This document shows positions 1-9,500 of a stretch of DNA of 64,000 bases, in pieces; the stretch's first letter is position 1, and each line of letters begins with the position of its first letter. The notes beneath the pieces were generated by a model. It was not told where the DNA came from. It made no database searches and saw nothing but the letters and a program-made list of their open reading frames with translations. Source of the stretch: Dyella acidisoli (GTDB lineage: Bacteria > Pseudomonadota > Gammaproteobacteria > Xanthomonadales > Rhodanobacteraceae); NCBI RefSeq assembly GCF_030160295.1, contig NZ_BSOB01000005.1:124001-188000 (forward strand), written 5' to 3'. A program made the position numbers and the translations under genes.

Positions 1-26
1 CATCAGTCGCTGGTTGCTGTCGAGTA

Positions 27-1310
27 TCAGTCTTCGAGCACACCAAGGTCGATGGAGTTCGCCATCGCCTGGTATCCAATGTCGTTGGGATGCAAATGAT
101 CGCCGCTGTCGTAAGCGGGCAATAGGGTGGTGGGATTGGACGGGTCTCGCACGATCTGGTCGAAATCGAGTACGCCGTCGGCGCCGTTCGCCGAGCGCAC
201 GAAGGCGTTCACGGCCTCGCGCTTCATTTCCCCTGCGGCGTCGTAATACGAGGCGCCGTTGTAAGGGGTGATTGTTCCCAGGTAAATCTTGATCCCGCTA
301 GCTTTCGCCTGAGCGATGGTGGCCTGCATGGCCGCGATGATCTGATCGGCGGAAACGTTTTGCTGCGGAATGAGCTCGCCGATGCCGATGTCGTTGATGC
401 CCAGCAGGATCATGACGTGGGTCGCGCCCGAAACACCGGCAACATCGTGGGCGAATCGCGTCACGCCGGCAGGGCCGACGCCGTCGTAGATCCAGCGGTT
501 ACCGGCGATGGCGGCATTGACTACGCTCGCACGGCCGAGGTCCTCAGCAGCGGCCTGTACGCGATTGTCGAGGAGGTTGGGCCAGCGATGGTTGGTATCC
601 GGGGTGGAACCGTATCCGTCGGTAATCGAGTCGCCGAACGCCACGACCACCTTGTACGGATGCGCCGCCTGGTCGGTAACGCTGGCAGATGCATCGGCTG
701 TCGATGCGTCAACTTCGCTGAGCCAGTAGTACATGCTCGTTGTCGTGGCATTGCCCATCACAACGGCACCCGCCTGATCGCCCGGTGAGAGGTAATTGGT
801 TTGCATACCTATCGTGTGAGTGGTGACGACGGGCGTGTTCAGTGGAACGTACAGGCTGATTGCCAGATCCGATTGCGTCGGTACTTGCAGGTAGACCGGG
901 TCGCTCCATCGCTCTTCGCCGGGCGCGAGCGTTACGGTGCTGTTGCCGCCGAATCGAAGCGTGTGATCGGTAGCGAGGTCGACGCCACCGTTGCCCGTGC
1001 TGCGTGCAATCCGGGCTTCGCCGAACGTGACGGGTGTGGTCCCGAAGAAATTGGACAGCTTGACGCGGATCAGGCTGCCGCCATGCGATGTGTGGACAAT
1101 CTGGCGAATTGACTGGTTTGAGATGGCGAGAGGCGGAACGGTGACGCCGGGGTAAAGGATGTTGTAGTTCTGCGGCGCCGCATACCAGGTTGCGAACCAC
1201 GGTGGTTGAACGCAGGCTGCCGACAAAAGCACAGCCAACGCCATGACGGCGATGACTCTTCCGAGTAAATAAAAGGTGCGAGTGCCTCTCTGGGATACGC
1301 GCTTACTCAT
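27..1310 (-). CDS. secreted SGNH/GDSL-family hydrolase
   Basis: This is probably an exported esterase or acetylesterase of the SGNH superfamily. The N-terminus has a basic stretch and a hydrophobic segment ending in LLSAAC, a non-ideal lipobox, so it may be a lipoprotein or a periplasmic/secreted protein. The C-terminal half carries the family blocks: block I FGDSITDG with the nucleophile Ser, block III-like LLGINDIG with the oxyanion Asn, and block V DHLHPN with the catalytic Asp and His. The N-terminal half (WFATWYAAPQ onward) is a beta-rich extension seen in many SGNH proteins of this length. I place the start at 1310, not 1316, because an AGGAG sits at 1319-1323, 8 nt before this ATG and only 2 nt before the other. 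It stands alone, followed on its upstream side by a long non-coding stretch. The substrate cannot be told from sequence. Confidence 0.88.
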   Translation of the reverse strand: MSKRVSQRGTRTFYLLGRVIAVMALAVLLSAACVQPPWFATWYAAPQNYNILYPGVTVPPLAISNQSIRQIVHTSHGGSLIRVKLSNFFGTTPVTFGEARIARSTGNGGVDLATDHTLRFGGNSTVTLAPGEERWSDPVYLQVPTQSDLAISLYVPLNTPVVTTHTIGMQTNYLSPGDQAGAVVMGNATTTSMYYWLSEVDASTADASASVTDQAAHPYKVVVAFGDSITDGYGSTPDTNHRWPNLLDNRVQAAAEDLGRASVVNAAIAGNRWIYDGVGPAGVTRFAHDVAGVSGATHVMILLGINDIGIGELIPQQNVSADQIIAAMQATIAQAKASGIKIYLGTITPYNGASYYDAAGEMKREAVNAFVRSANGADGVLDFDQIVRDPSNPTTLLPAYDSGDHLHPNDIGYQAMANSIDLGVLED

Positions 1311-1532
1311 AACCATTTCTCCTGTGTGGTGGTTTGCACGTGTGTTACTGAGGGCGTTTCGACTTAGGAGCAGGCAAAAGGTGGCAAGCCGCCCGGGCGG
1401 GCGGAGACGCGAAAACGTTCTTGAATACGTGTGGGGAGCGAGCGTTCTATCGCCAGTCGTGCGGTGAATTCGTTATGAAAGGTGGTGTCAAGGCGCTAGC
1501 CGGGCGCCCCGATTTCAATCCTGCAATAGCGA

Positions 1533-1560
1533 TCACCTTTGCAGCGCACAGCAAAGGTGA
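1533..1560. other. perfect inverted repeat (hairpin)
   Basis: Arms TCACCTTTGC (1533-1542) and GCAAAGGTGA (1551-1560) are perfectly complementary around an 8-nt spacer. There is no T-run on either side, and no gene ends toward it, so it is unlikely to be an intrinsic terminator. It could be an operator or a structured RNA element; its role is unknown. Confidence 0.5.
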
Positions 1561-1762
1561 AGTGCACGTGTAGCGACTCAGCGGTAACCCTTGAACTGGA
1601 ATCGCAAATCATTGCTTCATAACCAGTTGGGACGCCGCATCGTCATAACATCAGCTTCGACTAGAAAGATCCAATTGACCAAAACATCGCAAAGCCAATC
1701 GAACGTGCTGAGTGCCTGCGCGTAAAACAGTTTGATCACTCATGGCAGATCTGAGGAGCAGG

Positions 1763-1808
1763 GCGATTAGATTGGGTTATCGAGGGCAGGGCAGACTGAG
1801 TCCTCTAC
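1763..1808 (+). repeat. extragenic repeat copy A, with KOPS
   Basis: This copy has the shared core GGTTATCGAGGGCAGGG and the 3' extension CAGACTGAGTCCTCTAC, which closely matches copy C (27905-27949). It contains the octamer GGGCAGGG at 1784-1791, oriented toward the dif site at 43.2 kb. The GCGATTAG just before the core is shared with copies D and E. Confidence 0.65.
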
Positions 1809-2171
1809 ATGCGATGCTGGGGTTCGTATACGCTGAAGAGGCAGGCCATGCCAACGTGGACCTGAGGCTTGTCGCGTGACATGGGTTTGTAGACATTTCA
1901 TGCAAGCGCGCAGGAGAGCGCGGAGTTCAGCGCATGCCTGGATCAAGCACAGTGCCCAAGTTTTTCTGGCCACATTTTCCAATGGCAATGGTACAAGCAG
2001 TGCCTGCTTTGCTATGACGTCCAGCACTGGCTCGAAGCTACATTCCAATCTACCTTGCAGCGCCATCTGCTTCAACTTTTCGTGCCGAGTAACTCAAGTT
2101 TTTTGCGGTTCTTCCCCACAATTACGCATTACGACTCACTTTCAATTTGCTATGTGCAGTTGGAGGAATAA

Positions 2172-3884
2172 ATGCAGTCGACAAAGGTCGTCGAATCACT
2201 TCTCTCAGGCTCGGCGTGGACGCGCTTGATCGCGCCATGGATCTTCGTTCTTGTGCCATCGCAGGCCTTTGCTGATATCCATAGTGAGCAGGCCAAGCCG
2301 ATAAAGTCGGCGGGGCACATGATGGCTATGGCTTCCGCCAACCCCGTGCCGGCGGCGACAACTCTTTTAACGGGTTACGGCACCGGTGGATTTGCGGTGA
2401 AAACCTCGAGTCAGGAAGCCCAGGCCTATTTCAATAACGGGATGCAGCTCGCACATGCTTTCGCGCATAAGGCGGCTATCGCAGCGTTTCGGCGCGCCGA
2501 GCAACTCGACCCTCAATGCGCCATGTGCGCATGGGGAGAAGCGTGGGCTCGCGGACCTACGATTAACTATCCGATCAGCGAAACGGTTCAAGCGCAATTG
2601 GCCAGCCTTGCTGATCATGCCGCTGCGCTCGCGAAAGACAATTCGCCCAAGGAGCAGGCGCTGATTGCCGCCCTGCAAAAGCGCTATCACCAAGGTGGCG
2701 GCAAAGGTCCGGGCGATATGGCGTTTGCGCAAGCCATGGATACCTTGTACGAGTCCAATCCTTCAGATGATGAGATCGCGGTCATAACGGCCGACGCCTG
2801 GATGATCCCTGCTGCGCAGGAAGGTAACCGCGACCATCTGGATCGATCCGTGCAGATTCTCGAAAACGTGCTGCATCGGGCGCCCGACAACAGCGCCGCG
2901 ATCCATTTTTATATTCATGCGACGGAAATGGACGGGGTTGCGGGAGAGGCGCTTCCCTATGCAGAGAAATTGCCCGGGCTGGCGCCAGCAGCAAGTCACC
3001 TCATTCATATGCCATCTCATACATATTTTTGGGTGGGGCAATATCGCGCCGCAGAGAATGCGAATCTCGAAGCCGTGAAAATCGATAGTGAAAATGCAAT
3101 GCGATTGAAGCCAAGGGGTGGCGTCTTTGGGCTCCCTTATCACGGACACAACGTGCAGTATGGCGAGGCGGCAACGTTGATTGATGGCGATGCAAAAGAA
3201 GGGCTCGCACTGGCGACGGCACAGTTGCAGCAAGTGTCGGCGTCCAATGCTTCAAGCTTCCTCCATCAATTTGAGTTCGTCACCGCCTATTTCGTCTTCG
3301 GGCGATTTGCCTCGCCGCAAACGGTGGCGTCCCTGCCTCCGCCGGACAAAACACTCCCGTATGCGCTAGCCATGTGGCATTACGCGAGAGGGGAGTCCGA
3401 TGCGCGAAACGGCGACGCCCTGGGCGTTCAACGAGAAGCCCAAAAAATCGCGATCGATCACGCCGATCTCGCCAAATTCGGGGACTCCGCTGCGCAAGTG
3501 GAATCGATGGTCGATATAGCACGACTGGTTTTACAGGGCCGCGTTGCGATGATCGAGAAGCGGTGGAGCGACGCCGAAGCCGACTATCGCAAAGCGGCAG
3601 ATATCCAGGATGCGAAGCTAGGGGCATTCACCGATCCGCCGACCTGGTGGTATCCCATACGCAGAAGTGTTGCCGCTGCGCTGCTGGCCAAAGGCGATCC
3701 GATAGCCGCAGAGGTCGAGGTAAACGAGGCGCTCCTGCACTGGCCGTTGGATCCTCAGAGCCTGAAAATCTTGGCGGACTGCCAGCAAGCCACGGGGCAT
3801 TTGGAAGAAGCAAAACACCAAAATGCGCTTGCCCATAACAACTGGCTTGGCGATGCCGCTGCCTTGCCGATTGCGCTGCTTTAG
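2172..3884 (+). CDS. exported tetratricopeptide-repeat protein
   Basis: A 570-residue protein of unknown function, built mainly of TPR-like helical hairpins. The N-terminus has a hydrophobic segment ending in PSQAFA that fits a signal peptide, so it probably acts in the periplasm or outside. Residues around 85-125 hold the most distinctive part: an FNNG...LAHAFAH helix, then a DPQCAMCAWGEA motif with a CxxC pair and a conserved GP..N. This arrangement is typical of a widespread family of uncharacterised bacterial TPR proteins. Further degenerate TPR units follow up to the C-terminus (DPQSLKILADCQQATGHLEEA). A strong ribosome-binding site GGAGG at 2162-2166 supports the ATG at 2172. It appears monocistronic. 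No enzymatic motif is visible; a scaffold role is only inference. Confidence 0.85.
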   Translation: MQSTKVVESLLSGSAWTRLIAPWIFVLVPSQAFADIHSEQAKPIKSAGHMMAMASANPVPAATTLLTGYGTGGFAVKTSSQEAQAYFNNGMQLAHAFAHKAAIAAFRRAEQLDPQCAMCAWGEAWARGPTINYPISETVQAQLASLADHAAALAKDNSPKEQALIAALQKRYHQGGGKGPGDMAFAQAMDTLYESNPSDDEIAVITADAWMIPAAQEGNRDHLDRSVQILENVLHRAPDNSAAIHFYIHATEMDGVAGEALPYAEKLPGLAPAASHLIHMPSHTYFWVGQYRAAENANLEAVKIDSENAMRLKPRGGVFGLPYHGHNVQYGEAATLIDGDAKEGLALATAQLQQVSASNASSFLHQFEFVTAYFVFGRFASPQTVASLPPPDKTLPYALAMWHYARGESDARNGDALGVQREAQKIAIDHADLAKFGDSAAQVESMVDIARLVLQGRVAMIEKRWSDAEADYRKAADIQDAKLGAFTDPPTWWYPIRRSVAAALLAKGDPIAAEVEVNEALLHWPLDPQSLKILADCQQATGHLEEAKHQNALAHNNWLGDAAALPIALL

Positions 3885-4505
3885 TCAGGGAAAAGTAGCC
3901 TGCGAAATCCCAGATGCTGACAGGGTGTAGAACCAATGCCGCTGCGGCCCAAACCAAGAACCTGAAATCAAGAAGCTCCAGGGGCAACAACGTCCGATCG
4001 GACATTGCATCACTAAAGATGCGAGCGGTGGGTCATGAATAGCTTATTGACTTTATTAACCTTTGATGCGTTCGTGTCGCAACTTTACTCCGCAGGGCTA
4101 ACCAGAAAAGTTGAGAGTTTTTCAGGCAAACCACAAAATTTGTGATTTTTTTCGTTGTGATTAGGGAGCGTTATCGCGGGTAGGGTAGCCAAATGCTTTT
4201 CGGTAAAAGTGACATGGTTACTAGAACATGTTGGAGCGAAAAGAATCAGTGCCTGGCGTGCCCTCCAGGCGTGCACACTTTTTGTGTGCCGGATGAGTTC
4301 TGTTCTATCCGGGTGTTTCCGTTTGCATGAAGCCCTGCCTATTGATCACGCAGTCGCCTAGGGACTAACGTAACTTACGAGAGCACAGCAACTTGCGGAA
4401 GATTGAGTGCTGCTGACGCTTTGAGCTGATAGCACCTGAGTTATGGTTGTGCAGGCTCTCAACGATCTTCAGTCGCCTCGTCGTGATTCCAGCGCCCTAT
4501 ACGAG
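3885..4505. other. intergenic region between convergent genes
   Basis: The TPR gene and the flavin-reductase-like gene converge here. The region is visibly AT-richer than its neighbours. It contains repeat copy B (4159-4188) and a small hairpin near 4267-4288 (GCACAC, five T, GTGTGC). No gene is supported. Confidence 0.55.
4159..4188 (+). repeat. extragenic repeat copy B, with KOPS
   Basis: The core GATTAGGGAGCGTTATCG is followed by CGGGTAGGGTAG. It shares the GGAGCGTTATCG form with copy C. The octamer GGGTAGGG lies at 4178-4185 on the + strand, pointing toward dif. Confidence 0.6.
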
Positions 4506-5429
4506 TTAAACCTCCGCAAACGCCATATCCTGCCTTTGGCGATAAATTTGATGAAAACCTGCCGTGTGGTGCAGTTGCGCACCTTCCGCCCAGTGCTCGT
4601 CGGAAACGACGTGGCCAAGGAAAAAAGTGTGCAAGCCGATCACCTGACTGTGCACGATGTTCAACTCTTGAATACGTAGTGCTTCGACGACGGCGGGAAT
4701 ACCGAATTCCTTCGACGGTCGAATAGGAAATGGAAGTGCGTTCCAATCTTGAAGGGGCTCTTTGTGGTGCACAGAGAGCTTGTAAACGATCCCTTTCATG
4801 GCAGCGGGGACATTGGACAACACAACCCGGCGAACCTCGCGCATCACTGGCTCCGACACGTTGGTGCTACGTAGTGCGAAGGAAAAAAGTCCGCTCCGTT
4901 TCAGCGGGCCAATCAAATCCATCGGGAAGATATTTTGCTGACCGGGCGCGTCGACGGAGACGAGAACGACCGGCCGCGGGCACAGGTAAGCGACCATGAG
5001 CTGTTGCGCCGCCAAAGGGGCCATATTCAGGTGATTCGACGCACGGTTCTTCAGCATGCTTCGATTCTGAAGCCACGTGTTCCATGAGCGCCGCGGCCAC
5101 GCAAGACAATGATGCTCACCGGCTTCAACGTGGTAGATGGCAACCGATGCATCTTGGATAGCAATAAGGGCTGTCCGCGACAACCGCAAAAGGCCGAGCA
5201 ACTTTCCCGTGGCGTTATCGTTATACTCAAGCATCACCTGCTCGCTGGCATCAAAACTGATCGCAATCATGAGCGGATTGAGCGACGCCACCGTGTGATC
5301 AGTCGTGACATCCATCGACTGTCCATCCCAATGCAGGGTCGCAGTCACTGCATGCGACGGAGGCACAATAGCAACCGGCGACCATTGCGGTAGGGGGCGA
5401 ACGAACGGCCTTATCCAATCTTTCCACAT
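4506..5429 (-). CDS. flavin reductase-like, FMN-binding split-barrel protein
   Basis: A protein of about 307 residues resembling the flavin reductase-like (FMN-binding split beta-barrel) family. The supporting block is in the C-terminal two thirds: a RPVVLVSV strand, NIFPMDLIG, FALRSTN, LSNVP and a late GLHTFFLGHV strand. This order is typical of proteins that reduce or bind FMN. The family contains both reductases and non-enzymatic flavin binders, so activity is not assured. I start it at 5429, where ATG lies one base after the TGA of the upstream methyltransferase gene (5431-5433). This implies translational coupling and a two-gene operon. A longer frame to 5528 would overlap the methyltransferase extensively and is less likely. 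The joint role with the methyltransferase is unknown. Confidence 0.72.
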   Translation of the reverse strand: MWKDWIRPFVRPLPQWSPVAIVPPSHAVTATLHWDGQSMDVTTDHTVASLNPLMIAISFDASEQVMLEYNDNATGKLLGLLRLSRTALIAIQDASVAIYHVEAGEHHCLAWPRRSWNTWLQNRSMLKNRASNHLNMAPLAAQQLMVAYLCPRPVVLVSVDAPGQQNIFPMDLIGPLKRSGLFSFALRSTNVSEPVMREVRRVVLSNVPAAMKGIVYKLSVHHKEPLQDWNALPFPIRPSKEFGIPAVVEALRIQELNIVHSQVIGLHTFFLGHVVSDEHWAEGAQLHHTAGFHQIYRQRQDMAFAEV

Positions 5430-5430
5430 G

Positions 5431-6060
5431 TCAGATGCGCCGGAATAGCAGGAACATATAGAGCTGAGTGGCCAGCCCGAAGCCGCGCGGAGTGAGGCGT
5501 TCCAGTTGGAAATAGGGTTCTGCGGCACGCGCTACGGCACCCGGCGTAAAACGGTGGATACGGCTTTCGCTGTCGATGGCGTAATGGCCGCGTAGCAGAA
5601 GATTAAGGAGATTCGCCCGCCACCATGCGTAACGCGCATCGCTTAGGTAATAAGGGTTGAGCATACTAGTCAGCACAAAGCCGCCTCGATGAACTACGCG
5701 CGACAACTCTTCGAAAAGCAGTGCGTGGCTCTCGAAATGATTGAGCACCGCAAAGTTCGCGATAACACCTTGAACCTTGCAAGCAAGCGGCGATGGTACG
5801 GCGACGATGCTTTTGCGTTCGATTTCGTCGCTGCAATACTTTGCCAGATACTCACCCATTGCCTCCGACGGCTCATAAACGAAAGTACGATGACCTTTGG
5901 CGGCAAAGGCCTTGGCATCGATACCGGTCCCGGCGCCAAAGTCGAGCACATCCGCCCCCTCAGGCAGCAGATCCAATGCCATCTTCTGAAACCTGCCGCG
6001 TACCAGAAGATCACGCTGCGAGGTCAGAATGAAGTTGTGATACTGCTCTCCAGTGTGCAT
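5431..6060 (-). CDS. class I SAM-dependent methyltransferase
   Basis: A 209-residue Rossmann-fold methyltransferase. Motif I is VLDFGAGTGIDAKAF near residues 38-52, followed by an acidic end to strand 2 (VYEPSEAM), as expected for S-adenosylmethionine binding. The post-I region includes FAVLNHFE, comparable to motif IV of small-molecule methyltransferases. There is no signal peptide, so it is cytoplasmic. It is the first gene of a tight pair with the downstream flavin-reductase-like gene. The ribosome-binding site is weak (AAGG about 13 nt upstream), so the start could be slightly different. The substrate cannot be predicted. Confidence 0.82.
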   Translation of the reverse strand: MHTGEQYHNFILTSQRDLLVRGRFQKMALDLLPEGADVLDFGAGTGIDAKAFAAKGHRTFVYEPSEAMGEYLAKYCSDEIERKSIVAVPSPLACKVQGVIANFAVLNHFESHALLFEELSRVVHRGGFVLTSMLNPYYLSDARYAWWRANLLNLLLRGHYAIDSESRIHRFTPGAVARAAEPYFQLERLTPRGFGLATQLYMFLLFRRI

Positions 6061-6558
6061 GTCGTCGATTGCCTTCTGACAGACGTGTTTCCAATTTGAT
6101 GGCCGTGGCTACCTGACACCTCAGATTTGTGCCAAGTGTTAAACAACCTTCAAGCAAAGGCGCAAAAGGGTCTTGCGCGGATGAGTGCCGCCTAACTTGT
6201 GAAAGGTTGTATTGAGTTTGAAATCGGTTCGCCAAGCTGTGAGAGATTTCGGCATGGCCTATTTTGTAATGGCAACGATTCGCGCCTTGCGTCAACGACT
6301 ACGTAGTCTATGGTGTCGGAGACGTACTAGATGATCTTATCGAAGCGGCCAAGTCATCTCGGGACAGGTTTTGCAATCATGATGACATTGAGCAATAGGT
6401 CTCGAGGCGTTACCCTCCGGTGCGCTCTCGTGTGCCTGGTACGTCGAAGATGTGACTTTCGCTGAAGTCTGTCTCGATGATAGTTCGCGTACTGTCATGC
6501 AACCAGCTGATTGGAAGCGAAGCTTCGTCAAGATGCGCTAATTAAGAGGAAACAAGTG
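6061..6558. other. intergenic region upstream of the RHS locus
   Basis: This divergent intergenic region must hold the promoters of both the methyltransferase operon and the RHS operon. I see no repeat copy or strong hairpin in it, and no gene. Confidence 0.5.
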
Positions 6559-9500
6559 ATGCTTGGATGCCGGCATAGGATCTGCCGTAGTGTGTTTGCG
6601 TGCCTAAGTTTGTTGGTGACTTGGACAGCCTGGTCGCAAACCGTGACGCCAGAAAGCGAGTTCAAACAGCTTATCCGCGTTAATGAGGATATTCATCCAC
6701 TTGGAGAGAATCCGTTTGGCGAGAACGTAAGCCTGTACAACGGCAGCCTCTCGTTTCAGGAAACGGACATCGATTTAGCCGGGACAGGGCCGCGGCTGCA
6801 ATTAGTACGCACGTTTGCCGTGGCGGATACTGCCGATCCTTACAATCGCGCCTTTGTCGATTGGCGGCTCGAGTTGCCTCATATCGAGACGTTGGTTGCG
6901 GATGCGGACACATTCTTCTCCAGTTCAACAGACCGTTGCAGTAATTTCCGCGCAGCTCCCACGATCACCGTGACATCGGGTTCGTCAACGCAGCCGAACT
7001 TCTATTTTGCGGGTAACTGGTGGCGTGGCTACCAGTTGATTGTTCCAGGTCAGGGGAGCCAGGATCTTCTAAAGCGCGATGCGGCCGGCAATGCACTTTC
7101 TCCGCAGATGACGGCGGCCGATGGCTCCCCGATGAGCTTCGGCATTGTCACCAAGCAGCACTGGCAGGTGAGTTGCCTGGCCAAAACATCCAACGGGATG
7201 CCGGGCGAAGGTTTCCTGGTGGTATCTCCGGCAGGCGAAAAATACTGGATGGATTGGCTGGTTTTGCAATCAGCCAAGAACGTCGGCTTCGCCCAGCCGG
7301 GATTCGGCGGCATGGCTCGGCACGTTGCGATGATGATGGTGTCGCGTGAAGAGGATCGTTTCGGCAATAGCCTCTCCTACAGCTACGACGGCAATGGCAA
7401 CCTCACCGCCATTCAAGCCAGTGATGGTCGCGGACTATCGTTGAGCTACGAATTCTGGCAAGGGCCGGACATGACCTCGCCGACCACGAGGATCCATAGC
7501 GTTACCTTGCAACCATCTAATGCCGCAGCCCGAACCTGGGTCTACGGCTATGCAAATACCCCAGTACGCCTAGCAAGTGTGACGCTGCCCAATGGTTCGT
7601 CCTGGTCATTCAACCTAGGGAGCTTTCGCGCATCTAGCGAAAGCGTCATGATCCTTTATGACGCCTATGATGGTTGTCATTTCGATCTGCACCCTGAGGC
7701 CGCGGTCACCGCAACGGGTACCATCACGCATCCTTCTGGCTTGACCGGCACGTTTACTACTCAAACTACGATCCGCGGACGTTCATACGTTCCGCGCGCT
7801 TGCGACGTAACCAGTAGCGGTCATACCTACCTGGAACAACCGGACGTTTACGCCTCGACGGCATTGGTAAGCAAGCAATTCTCCGGTGCAGGGCTATCAG
7901 GCTCGCCAACCTGGACATACGCGTATTCTCCGGCCAACGCAAGCTGGGGCAGTGATTGTGCAAGCGGCTGCGCGACAACAGCCTGGACGGATGTTACCGA
8001 TCCTTCTGGCAACAGTACCCGTTACACCTTTAGCAATCGCTACGACGCAACGGAGAGCCAATTACTTTCCACTAGCCTTTATTCGGGAGGCATCAGTGGA
8101 AGTCCGGTACGCAGCGAAACCCTTGGCTATGCACCTACCACTACGGGGCCGTGGCCAACGCATCTTGGCAGCACCCTTCTGACCAACATGAATGCGGCAC
8201 AGTTGGAGCAGCTATCTCCTCAGAATCTTCGCGTGATTCAGCAGGATGGTGACACCTATACCTGGCAGGTCCAAACCTTCGACGCTTACGCACACCCCAG
8301 TCAGGTGGTGCGTTCCAACTCGATTGCAGGCCAAAGTGCCATTACCAAGAAGACGACGTATCTCAACGACCTACCACACTGGGTGCTTGGCTTGCTGCAG
8401 GAAACCGATAACCTCAGCACCGGCGAAGTCGAAACTCTCGATACGTACAATCTGACCAACGTAACCTTGCAATCGCGTGCGCGATTCGGCCAAGTGCTGA
8501 TGAGTTATGCGTTCAACGGCGCCGGCCAGCTGGCCAGTTTCACCGACGGCAATAGCCATACGACCAGCTTAAGCAACTACAAGCGCGGCATTCCGCAATC
8601 GATCGGCTACCCGGACGGCACGTCGGAAAGCCTCGCCGTCGACGATTTTGGTCAGATCACTGCCGTCACTGACCAAGCTGGCCATACCACCAACTACAAC
8701 TACGATGCGATTGGTCGCGTGACACAGGTCGCTTATCCCAGCGGGGACAGCGTGGCTTGGTATACCAAGCAAATCGCGTACAACTACGCCACTAGTGCCG
8801 AGCGAGGGGTTGCCGGCGGTCACTGGGACCGCACCATCACCATCGGCAATGCAAAGACGGTAACGTACTTTGATGCCATGTTGCGCCCAGTGCTTACCGA
8901 TGCATCTAGCGGCAGTGCAGACATTACTACAACAGGTACGTATGACTGGCGCGACCAAGCCACGTTCACCTCCTACCCAGTAACCGGGTCACCTGATATT
9001 GGAAGTGTCACCTCTGGTACGCATCACGGTTATGACTCTCTGGGACGGGAAACGCAAACCCAGGCTGACAGTGAACTGGGCGCGCTCACCACAGCTACGG
9101 TCTATCTGGCTGGCGCGGGCGAGCAAATCACGGATCCGAAGGGCAATGTCACAACGACCTATTTCCAGGTGTTCGACGAGCCCACTTACAACAATCCTAT
9201 CCGCGTGAATGCACCAGCGGGCATTACACAAAGCATTGCTCGCGATCTGTATGGCGACCCCACAACCATTACGCAATTCGGCACCTACGGTAGCGAAAAC
9301 GACAGCGTCACCAAAACGCTGGTGTACGACACCTATCATCGCGTGTGCCGCACCACCGAACCGGAGAGTGGTAGCACGGTGATGGCCTATGACGCGGCCA
9401 ACAATCTTGTCTGGAGTGCGGAAGGTTTAAGTATTTCGGGAAGCGGCTGCGGCCAGGATCAGGTGGCTTCCACGGCGCAGACGGCGCGCACGTATGATGC

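Larger units (their letters stand above)
1311..2171. other. intergenic region with hairpin and extragenic repeat
   Basis: No convincing gene lies between the divergent SGNH and TPR genes. The stretch holds a perfect 10-bp inverted repeat (1533-1560) and one copy of the KOPS-bearing extragenic repeat (1763-1808). Short open frames here lack ribosome-binding sites and family resemblance. Confidence 0.6.
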